Shown piece by piece: positions 1 through 4,820 of a stretch of DNA of 6,308 bases (the stretch's first letter is position 1; every line of letters starts with the position of its first letter). The notes beneath the pieces are model-generated. The model was not told the DNA's origin and did not search any database. It worked only from the letters and a program-made list of their open reading frames with translations. The stretch lies in NCBI GenBank assembly GCA_007122045.1, contig SKJM01000174.1, positions 1 to 6,308 of the forward strand. The letters run 5' to 3'. The DNA is from Planctomycetales bacterium (GTDB lineage Bacteria > Planctomycetota > Planctomycetia > Pirellulales > Thermoguttaceae). A program made the position numbers and the translations under genes.

Positions 1-221
1 ACGAGTGGTTCGAGTCTACGGCAGGAATCGGCACCGGCAAGGTCGACTGGGACGACGTCCTCAAGGCCCTTGCAGGCATCGGCTACCGGGGCTCGATGAC
101 TCTGGAGCCGAATCCGGATCGGGTCACACCCGGCGGAATCCGCCGCAGCGCCGCCTACCTGCACAAACGGGTGCGGGACCTCGAACTGGACGCCCACCCG
201 CCGCATCGGAGAAAGCCATGA
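1..221 (+). CDS. Sugar phosphate isomerase/epimerase, C-terminal end (partial)
   Basis: This is the last ~72 codons of a gene that begins before the window; the frame reads from base 3 and stops at TGA 219-221. The visible peptide contains GIGTGKVDWDDVLKALAGIG followed by YRGSMTLEP. That is the usual end of xylose-isomerase-like TIM-barrel proteins (AP endonuclease 2 superfamily), where a G-x-G-x-hydrophobic-D/N-W loop precedes the last helix and the final strand carries the E-P pair. Family members isomerise or epimerise sugars or sugar-like cytoplasmic metabolites, often with a divalent metal; the substrate cannot be told from this fragment. The stop overlaps the next gene's start as ATGA, so the two were probably co-translated. 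The Arg/Pro/His-rich tail after the fold (DAHPPHRRKP) looks like an unstructured extension. The family call is fairly secure; the exact enzyme is unknown. Confidence 0.8.
   Translation, partial: EWFESTAGIGTGKVDWDDVLKALAGIGYRGSMTLEPNPDRVTPGGIRRSAAYLHKRVRDLELDAHPPHRRKP
208..211 (+). promoter_or_regulatory. Ribosome binding site for the LamG gene
   Basis: GGAG lies six bases before the ATG at 218, inside the end of the upstream isomerase gene. It supports 218 as the start and translational coupling through the ATGA overlap. Confidence 0.6.
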
Positions 222-1438
222 AGACCACCGTTCGATTGCATTCGATTTTCCTTGCAGGAATAACGGCCCTTTGCGCGGCCGCCGCCCGGGCTGATGAACC
301 CGCCCCCGGCCTGCTCGGCTGGTGGCGTTTCGACGAAGGGTCGGGCGTGTACTCGGCCTGCGCGGTCGACCCGGCCGGCGAGGCCGAGTTGCACAACGTG
401 CGATGGGTCCGGGGCGACTTCGGAACCGCGTTGCGATTGACCGGCTCCGACAGCTACGCCACCCTGCCCGCACTGCCGAAGCTCGACGGTTCCGGCGAAA
501 TGACCCTGGCCGTCTGGGTGTACTGGGAGGGCACCGGGCAGTATCCGAACGAACCTGGCCATCGACGGGCCGATGTCGATCCAGGGCGTCCACGCCGCCG
601 GCCGGCCCTGGAACGCGCGCGTCGAGGAGCAGCTTACCATCCTGGGCTGGTACGAGCGGCTGCGCCTGGCCCGGTACTTCGATGAACCGACGTTGCAGCG
701 GTTGAGCGAACCGGGCGAGGAGTTCCGCCTGCGCCAGGGCGCCGACGGCCGGTGGCGGTTCACCCCCGCCCACCTGGCGAAGCACCGTATCAGCGCGATG
801 GGGAACGGCTCGGAGCGATGGGCCACGGAAAACCCCTTTGCGGCGCAGCCGCTGCGCGCCCGTATCGAGGCCCTTTACAGCGTGGCGCCCTACGACGGCG
901 AGCAGGCCGTGCCGCTGGCCGACTTCGCCGACCTCGACGCGATGACAAACCGCCGCAACGCGCCCGGCGTGACCGCGCACATTGAAGTGGACACGGAGAA
1001 CGTCAAAGCGGGCGGGCGCAGCCTGCGCTTCCGCGCGGCCAACGCCGGCGATGCATCGTTCGCCGTGCGGAAACCCCGGGCGGCCAACCGGAGGGGCCGC
1101 CGGTGCTGGAGATCGAAATCCAGGTGCAACAGATTGCCGGCCGGGAGAAGGAAGGCGAAGCCGGGCAAGATGCCGCCTGGCTCGGCGAGCCGGTGCTGAC
1201 CATCGGCGATGAATCGGTCCGCTTCCCCGTGCGGCTGCGCCGGGGCCGGCGGCTCGTCTGCCGCGACCAGTCCACCTGGCGCGTGCTCGACGCCGAAGGA
1301 ACCGAGGTGGCCTCGGGCGAGGTGGCCGGAGCGTTTCCGGCACTTTCACCGGGGGCGAACCGAATCGGGCTTGATTTCGAGGAAAAGCCTGCAGCCGGTT
1401 TTCGCGTCCTGGTGAACGCGGTGAAGGTGTATCCGTGA
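218..1438 (+). pseudogene. Secreted LamG-domain protein, broken by two frame interruptions
   Basis: The ATG at 218 opens a protein with a signal peptide (residues ~1-26, ending AAARA). It is followed by the N-terminal half of a LamG/concanavalin-like jelly roll (GLLGWWRFDEGSG, then TLAVWVYWEGTGQYPN). Near 550 this frame becomes low-quality Arg/Pro/Ala sequence and stops at 685. Sensible protein resumes one frame over from about 555 (LAIDGPMSIQGVHAAGRPWN, then a Trp/Arg-rich helical stretch) and runs to about 1076. It then resumes again in the first frame from about 1076 (PEGPPVLEIEIQVQQ) to TGA 1436-1438. A complete LamG domain is usually 150-200 residues and only ~85 are visible, so internal sequence is probably missing as well as the frame. 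LamG domains bind glycans and are commonly fused to hydrolases in planctomycetes. I do not recognise the C-terminal part; its last ~110 residues look like a beta-rich module. Real decay and assembly error are both possible. Confidence 0.75.
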
Positions 1439-1539
1439 GCCAACCGCACCGAACTGTAGCTGGATCTATTTGCATTGTGGCCGAAAAGGGTATGCTGAAC
1501 GCTGAAGGGGCCAGGAGGCCAAGATGCGGCCCTGGACTG
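1439..1539. other. Intergenic gap between convergent genes, with an imperfect hairpin
   Basis: This gap separates the 3' ends of the LamG pseudogene (plus) and the toxin gene (minus). An imperfect inverted repeat spans 1511-1535: CCAG (1511-1514) pairs with CTGG (1532-1535) and GGCC (1517-1520) with GGCC (1528-1531), leaving a two-base bulge and a seven-base loop. No T-run follows on either strand, so it is a weak bidirectional terminator candidate at best. The same spot contains the 11-mer AAGGGGCCAGG (1505-1515), which recurs upstream of the transposase gene. Confidence 0.4.
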
Positions 1540-1878
1540 CTATGGCGTTGGCCGAAGAATAGCAACGACTGTGTCGACAATGGCAGCGAGTTTGGCCGGC
1601 GATAGTTTCCCCAGGACCCGCTCCATCAATGACGTGTTTGCGCAGAACAGCTTGCCCGGTCGCGCATAGCTCCTTCGCATCAGCGACCCGGATGCGAAAT
1701 CCGATTCACTGATCTCGATGGCCATGGCATCACTGTACGGATTGCTTGTGATCTGGCACAGAATCCAGTCCTCGCGATCGACGCTCGCAAGCACGACCGC
1801 TGGGCGAAGCTTGGTCGCCGAAAGATCGGAGAACGGGAATCGCACCAGCACGACCGACCCTACTGAAGGTGTAACCAA
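1540..1878 (-). CDS. MazF/PemK-family toxin (mRNA endoribonuclease)
   Basis: Starting from TTG at 1878 this gives 112 residues, the usual MazF size. The N-terminus (TPSVGSVVLVRFPFSDLSATK) is the typical PemK/MazF first beta-hairpin and loop. It is followed by LRPAVVLAS with the conserved Arg (R25), and QITSNP with the conserved Thr (T44); these match the positions of the catalytic Arg and Thr in MazF toxins. The C-terminal helix (GKLSPAKLAAIVDTVVAIL) is also typical. Family members cleave mRNA at short motifs and inhibit growth until bound by the antitoxin; the cleavage motif cannot be read from sequence. I chose TTG 1878 because AGGAGG stands seven bases before it on this strand; an ATG at 1905 is possible but has no binding site. 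The gene overlaps the end of the antitoxin gene by 19 bases, so the two are translated together, and it lies second in the operon. Confidence 0.88.
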   Translation of the reverse strand: MVTPSVGSVVLVRFPFSDLSATKLRPAVVLASVDREDWILCQITSNPYSDAMAIEISESDFASGSLMRRSYARPGKLFCANTSLMERVLGKLSPAKLAAIVDTVVAILRPTP

Positions 1879-2063
1879 GCCGCGTCCTCCTCGGGCCGGT
1901 CCCAATCGCGCGCTAGAACCTGTTGGCTGAGCAAGGCGGCCTCAGCCGTAGCCTCGTCGTCGATGATGGTGACGATAGCACGGCACGGACGGTCCAGGCA
2001 GAGGGGCTCCAACAGGCGAATCCGGCCGTCGGGATCAATGGTCGCTTCCACAGTCTTCATCAT
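1860..2063 (-). CDS. Antitoxin partner of the MazF-like toxin
   Basis: This is a 67-residue acidic protein, or 66 if the second of two adjacent ATGs (2060) is used. The N-terminal half (KTVEATIDPDGRIRLLEPL, then RAIVTIIDD) has the short beta-strand pattern of AbrB/MazE or DUF104-like antitoxins that bind DNA as dimers. The C-terminal half (LLSQQVLARDWDRPEEDAAW, then LHLQ) is the acidic tail with 'DW-RPEED-AW' that I recognise from antitoxins encoded next to MazF or PIN toxins; such tails normally wrap and block the toxin. AGAGGTGG precedes the start, four bases from the first ATG and seven from the second, so 2060 may be the true start. It is first in the operon and its stop lies inside the toxin gene. 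It probably represses its own promoter with the toxin, as is usual for the family. The exact antitoxin subfamily is not certain. Confidence 0.82.
   Translation of the reverse strand: MMKTVEATIDPDGRIRLLEPLCLDRPCRAIVTIIDDEATAEAALLSQQVLARDWDRPEEDAAWLHLQ
1886..1893 (-). promoter_or_regulatory. Strong ribosome binding site deciding the TTG start of the toxin
   Basis: On the minus strand GAGGAGGA, containing a perfect AGGAGG, sits seven bases upstream of TTG 1878 and inside the antitoxin coding region (the codons for its -PEEDAA- segment). No comparable site precedes the alternative ATG at 1905. Confidence 0.7.
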
Positions 2064-2081
2064 GCCACCTCTATGTGATTC

Positions 2082-2097
2082 CCCTATTGTACCCTAT
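2082..2097 (-). promoter_or_regulatory. Candidate operator: two ATAGGG direct repeats over the -10 box
   Basis: On the minus strand ATAGGG occurs at 2097-2092 and again at 2087-2082, start to start ten bases apart, which is about one helical turn. The pair flanks and overlaps the -10 hexamer. This is where an autoregulating antitoxin or toxin-antitoxin complex would bind to block RNA polymerase. The repeats are seen; the operator role is inferred. Confidence 0.4.
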
Positions 2098-2114
2098 CGC
2101 ATTATGCTCGTCAA
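2086..2114 (-). promoter_or_regulatory. Sigma-70-type promoter of the toxin-antitoxin operon
   Basis: Read on the minus strand, TTGACG (2114-2109) and TACAAT (2091-2086) are separated by exactly 17 bases; each hexamer matches consensus at five of six positions. Transcription should start near 2079, giving a leader of only ~16-19 bases that contains the AGAGGTGG ribosome binding site. Confidence 0.75.
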
Positions 2115-2438
2115 GCTTCCGGTGCGCTTCCCCCAGTCGAAATCGGCCGGCAAACGGCCCTTGGGGCCTCTGTGACTGGGCCTTTTCAGGGTCGGCCCCG
2201 ACCGCACGAGCGTCTCGCTCGTGCGGTGGCCCGAAACTCCGACCCCGACGCCGCCCCGTTGTTACCTCCCTGAAGCTGTCGGCGGGCCGTCCCGGGAGGC
2301 CGACCCATGAAGCCCCTCGGCACCGACTCGCCGGCTTGCATCCTTCTGCCGGAGGAGTCATAATGGGAGCATTGAGCGGTTCCCGGCGTGCGGAGCCCGC
2401 GCGAGCCGCGCCGGCCCGCCCGACCAAGAGGCTTTATC
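2115..2438. other. Divergent intergenic region between the TA operon and the DUF502 gene
   Basis: I see no credible gene in these ~320 bases. The region holds the strong hairpin at 2189-2245 and a smaller inverted repeat, GTCGGC (2278-2283) with GCCGAC (2299-2304). A weak plus-strand promoter candidate is TTGCAT (2336-2341), 17 bases, CATAAT (2359-2364), which matches only TTG of the -35 consensus but five of six bases at -10. It would give a leader of about 70 bases for the DUF502 gene. Open frames crossing the region read as Arg/Pro/Ala-rich translation with no recognisable domain. Confidence 0.5.
2189..2245. repeat. Long hairpin / REP-like inverted repeat
   Basis: ACCGCACGAGCG (2201-2212) and CGCTCGTGCGGT (2216-2227) are perfect inverted copies around a three-base TCT loop, giving a 12-bp stem. 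An outer pair, GGGTCGG (2189-2195) with CCGACCC (2239-2245), adds seven more pairs across an asymmetric internal loop. No T-run follows, so it does not look like an intrinsic terminator. It resembles the dispersed GC-rich hairpins found between genes in many large GC-rich genomes; that comparison is inference. Confidence 0.7.
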
Positions 2439-3116
2439 ATGATTCTCCGACCCGTCACACGTTTCTTTCTTGCCGGCGTTTTCGCCGTGCTCCCGCTGGT
2501 GATCACCATTGCGGCGGTCATCTGGGTAGCCGGGTTTTTTGGACAGCTCGTGGGACCCGGCACCGTGCTGGGAGAATTCCTGCGAAGCCTGGGGCTGCAA
2601 GTGGCCACCGACAAGACGATGGCCTACGTCGTCGGCTGGGTCTTCGTGCTGGGCTCGATCTTCCTGCTCGGCGTGCTCGTCGAGACCGGGGCGCGGCGGC
2701 TGATCTTCGAGCGCCTCGACGCATTGGCCAACCACGTGCCGCTGGTCGGCGGCATCTACGGCACCGCCCGGCAACTCGTCAGCATGATGGACAAGAAAAA
2801 AAGCGCCGACTTGCAGGGAATGCGCGTGGTCTTCTGCCAGTTCGGCAAAGAAACCGGCGCGGCCTTCCTCGCCCTGCTGCCCACCCCCAAAGTATTCAGC
2901 ATCGGCGGGGTCGATTACCACGCGGTGCTCATTCCGTCGGCCCCCGTGCCGGTGGGCGGAAGCCTCATCTTTGTGCCGGCGAAGTCGGTCGTCACCGCCG
3001 ACCTCACGGTCGACGCCTTCATGAGCATTTACGTGTCGATGGGCGTGACCGGGCCGCAGTTTTTGCCGATGGCCGGCACGGAGGAAGAGCCCGCGCAGCC
3101 TCTCCCACGGCCATGA
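2439..3116 (+). CDS. DUF502 family inner-membrane protein
   Basis: The product is 225 residues from ATG 2439, a normal length for DUF502 (COG2928). I chose this start because AAGAGG lies seven bases upstream and because the in-frame GTG at 2388 only adds an Arg/Pro-rich stretch. Two membrane segments are clear: residues ~9-34 (FFLAGVFAVLPLVITIAAVI onward) and ~62-81 (AYVVGWVFVLGSIFLLGVLV). Then comes the family signature around residues 100-117 (VPLVGGIYGTARQLVSMM), and a soluble beta-rich C-terminal part with GGSLIFVPAKSV and a closing SIYVSMGVTGPQFLP. The role of bacterial DUF502 proteins is not established; plant relatives (COV1/LCV) act in membrane trafficking and vascular patterning, which does not transfer directly. 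The stop overlaps the next start as ATGA, so a coupled role with the secreted ceramidase-like protein in the envelope is plausible but inferred. Confidence 0.88.
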   Translation: MILRPVTRFFLAGVFAVLPLVITIAAVIWVAGFFGQLVGPGTVLGEFLRSLGLQVATDKTMAYVVGWVFVLGSIFLLGVLVETGARRLIFERLDALANHVPLVGGIYGTARQLVSMMDKKKSADLQGMRVVFCQFGKETGAAFLALLPTPKVFSIGGVDYHAVLIPSAPVPVGGSLIFVPAKSVVTADLTVDAFMSIYVSMGVTGPQFLPMAGTEEEPAQPLPRP

Positions 3117-4456
3117 CCCGATACGCTTCCATGGCCTGCGCCTTCGGGCTACTGATCCTCGGCGTCGCCGGCGGGGTTGTGGCGGCCGAGGCGCCGGCCG
3201 GCTGGCGGGCGGGCGTGGCCCGCCGCGACATCACCCCCTCCGAGCCCGTGCCCATGTGGGGTTACGCGGCCCGGCGAGCGGCGCTTTCCGAAGGCACGCT
3301 GGACCCCCTGCTGGCAACCGCCCTGGTGCTGGAAACCGGCGGCCGCAAACTGGCGCTGGTGAGCCTCGACCTGGGGCGCGGGCCCTCGGAGGAGTCGCTC
3401 CAGGCGATTCGGGCCCGCATCGGCGAGGAGGCCGGCATCCGGGCGTCGTTCATCGCCGGGTCGCACACCCACCACGGGCCGGTGGTGGAACTGGCCGACC
3501 GGCCCGGCCGCGGCAGGGGCCGGTTCGACGCGGTCCTCCGGTACCAGGAGCATTTGCAGGAGCAGATCGCGGCCGCCGTCATCGAAGCCGACCGCAATCG
3601 GCGGCCGGTGCGCATGGCCGTCGGCGTCGAGCCGATCGAGGGCTTCAACCGCAACCGGCACTCGGAGGTTCAACCGCCGCCGGTGGACCGCGACCTGGCG
3701 GTGATGCGGCTGGACGATCCGGACACAGGGACCCTGGCCGTCGTGGTGAACTTCGCCGCCCATCCGACCATCCTCGACAGCTCCGACATGCGTTTCTCGG
3801 CCGACTACATCGGCGCCCTCAGGGACACCGTCGAGGGGGAACTGGGCGGGCTCGTGCTCTTCCTGCAGGGGGCCGTGGGCGACATGGCGCCTGCGATGGA
3901 CGGCCGCTCCGGACACGTCGAATACGGCGAAGCGCTCGGGCGCGAAGTGGTCCGCATCGCGCGCAACCTCCCCGCGCGAGACGCCGGCCCGGCGTCGTTG
4001 GCGTTTCGCGAAGAACGGCTTTCGTTCCGGGCGCGCATCGACGTGCGGAATCCGCTCGCCCGCACGGCCTTGGGGCTGACCTTCTTCCCGGAACTGGTGG
4101 CCAATTACTTCGACGAGTACGCCGAAGGCGTCCGCCCCCGGCTTTCAGTAGCGTTGCTCGATACCGACGTTGCGATGGTCGGCGTGTCGGCCGAGGTGTT
4201 CTGCGCGCACGCGATCCGGCTGAAGGAGCGGGCGCGGGTGCCGCACGTGTTCTTCTTTGGCATGTGCAACGGGTACCACCAGTACCTGCCGACCATCGAA
4301 GCGGTGGCCGAGGGCGGCTACGGCACCGAGCCGCCCGTCGCGCCCGCCGAACTCGGCGCCGGCGAGCGCGTGGCCGACACCGCGCTGATATGGATCTATG
4401 CCATGCTCGGAAGGCCGCGTCGCTCGGCCCTGGAGGGGCTGATGGGGATGGAATAA
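3113..4456 (+). CDS. Secreted neutral-ceramidase-like (N-terminal domain) protein
   Basis: The product is 447 residues, with a signal peptide at residues 1-25 ending GVVAA. The fold is that of the neutral/alkaline non-lysosomal ceramidase N-terminal domain. Key elements in order are AGVARRDITPSEPVPMWGYA (33-52), the start typical of the family; SHTHHGP (117-123), the zinc-binding HxH; NFAAHPT (213-219), with the second His ligand region; QGAVGDMAP (252-260), the active-site loop; SAEVF (359-363), with Glu361 as the likely zinc ligand; and CNGYHQYLPT (385-394), with the conserved Tyr region. True neutral ceramidases are ~650 residues or more, carry a C-terminal domain and have Ser in the G-D/N-x-S-P loop. 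Here that position is Ala259 and the C-terminal domain is absent. It is therefore probably a metallo-hydrolase of the superfamily with another substrate or mechanism, and ceramidase activity should not be assumed. No ribosome binding site precedes ATG 3113; the ATGA overlap with DUF502 implies coupled translation. Confidence 0.85.
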   Translation: MTRYASMACAFGLLILGVAGGVVAAEAPAGWRAGVARRDITPSEPVPMWGYAARRAALSEGTLDPLLATALVLETGGRKLALVSLDLGRGPSEESLQAIRARIGEEAGIRASFIAGSHTHHGPVVELADRPGRGRGRFDAVLRYQEHLQEQIAAAVIEADRNRRPVRMAVGVEPIEGFNRNRHSEVQPPPVDRDLAVMRLDDPDTGTLAVVVNFAAHPTILDSSDMRFSADYIGALRDTVEGELGGLVLFLQGAVGDMAPAMDGRSGHVEYGEALGREVVRIARNLPARDAGPASLAFREERLSFRARIDVRNPLARTALGLTFFPELVANYFDEYAEGVRPRLSVALLDTDVAMVGVSAEVFCAHAIRLKERARVPHVFFFGMCNGYHQYLPTIEAVAEGGYGTEPPVAPAELGAGERVADTALIWIYAMLGRPRRSALEGLMGME

Positions 4457-4500
4457 CCTGCCAAGCTCCCAAGCACGCCCATCTGGAAACTGGACCGATG

Positions 4501-4528
4501 ATTATAGCGCGAGGTGCCAGCGAGGCAA
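4501..4528 (-). promoter_or_regulatory. Candidate leftward promoter antisense to the ceramidase-like gene
   Basis: On the minus strand TTGCCT (4528-4523) and a perfect TATAAT (4506-4501) are 16 bases apart. A transcript would start near 4494 and run into the 3' end of the ceramidase-like gene on the opposite strand. No convincing gene lies downstream in that direction, so this is either an antisense RNA promoter or chance. Confidence 0.3.
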
Positions 4529-4576
4529 GTCGATCGCGCGATGGCCGCCGATTGCACCGGAGTAGCGACGCGTTTC

Positions 4577-4593
4577 GCCAGGCAGCGCCTGGC
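4577..4593. repeat. Perfect 7-bp inverted repeat with 3-base loop
   Basis: GCCAGGC and GCCTGGC flank AGC. There is no T-run after it. It could be a small REP-like hairpin in the 3' untranslated region of the ceramidase-like gene. Confidence 0.45.
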
Positions 4594-4806
4594 CGATTAC
4601 GACAGGCAGGTCAGCCGCGGCAGCCACCATGAGTGGGGGATACACTCCGCCACGAAGTGGCACAACAGGCCGCCGCAGAGCATCATTGGCTTTCCCTCCT
4701 GAAACGTTACAAGGGTCGGGCGTCTTTACTCCGGTCGGGGTTTGCTGCTAAAAAAGCAAGAGACGCAACTTCATTGAACGGTACGAATCCACGCTTCAGG
4801 TACGTT

Positions 4807-4812
4807 GGGAGA
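4807..4812 (+). promoter_or_regulatory. Ribosome binding site for the BNR-repeat gene
   Basis: GGGAGA lies eight bases before ATG 4821 and supports that start, which also places a signal peptide at the N-terminus. Confidence 0.5.
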
Positions 4813-4820
4813 TTTCGACC

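Larger units (their letters stand above)
4457..4820. other. Intergenic region with small inverted and direct repeats
   Basis: I see no credible gene in these 364 bases; the short open frames have no recognisable domain. Structures present are: the 10-bp palindrome ATCGCGCGAT (4533-4542); the hairpin GCCAGGC-AGC-GCCTGGC (4577-4593); the hairpin GCCAC-GAA-GTGGC (4649-4661); and a 7-bp direct repeat GGTCGGG at 4714-4720 and 4733-4739. A weak plus-strand promoter candidate for the BNR gene is TTGGCT (4686-4691), 16 bases, TACAAG (4708-4713). The last ~130 bases are visibly richer in A+T than the flanking genes, as expected of a promoter region. Confidence 0.5.

Noticed and set aside
1439..1539. 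Intrinsic terminator between the convergent genes.
   Set aside because: The stem is imperfect and there is no T-run on either side, so it is noted only as an imperfect hairpin.
2071..2250. Possible riboswitch or structured leader for the DUF502 gene.
   Set aside because: The hairpin is more than 190 bases before the start codon and no known riboswitch core is recognisable. It is kept only as a repeat or hairpin.
2363..4456. A long open frame from ATG 2363, behind a strong GGAGGAG at 2351-2357, in the same frame as the ceramidase-like gene.
   Set aside because: Across 2363-3112 it reads as Arg/Pro/His-rich nonsense over the clear DUF502 gene in another frame, and the ceramidase-like protein has its own signal peptide starting at 3113. 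High GC explains the lack of stops. Only the strong ribosome-binding-like sequence remains unexplained.
3819..4472. Minus-strand open frame of about 217 codons opposite the ceramidase-like gene.
   Set aside because: The translation is low-complexity Arg/Ala/Pro with no domain, and the plus-strand gene is secure. It is a GC-driven shadow, although the leftward promoter candidate lies just upstream of it.
3256..4632. Plus-strand open frame of about 458 codons overlapping the ceramidase-like gene in another frame.
   Set aside because: It is Arg/Gly/Pro-rich throughout and has no start context; the overlapping gene carries the conserved zinc motifs.
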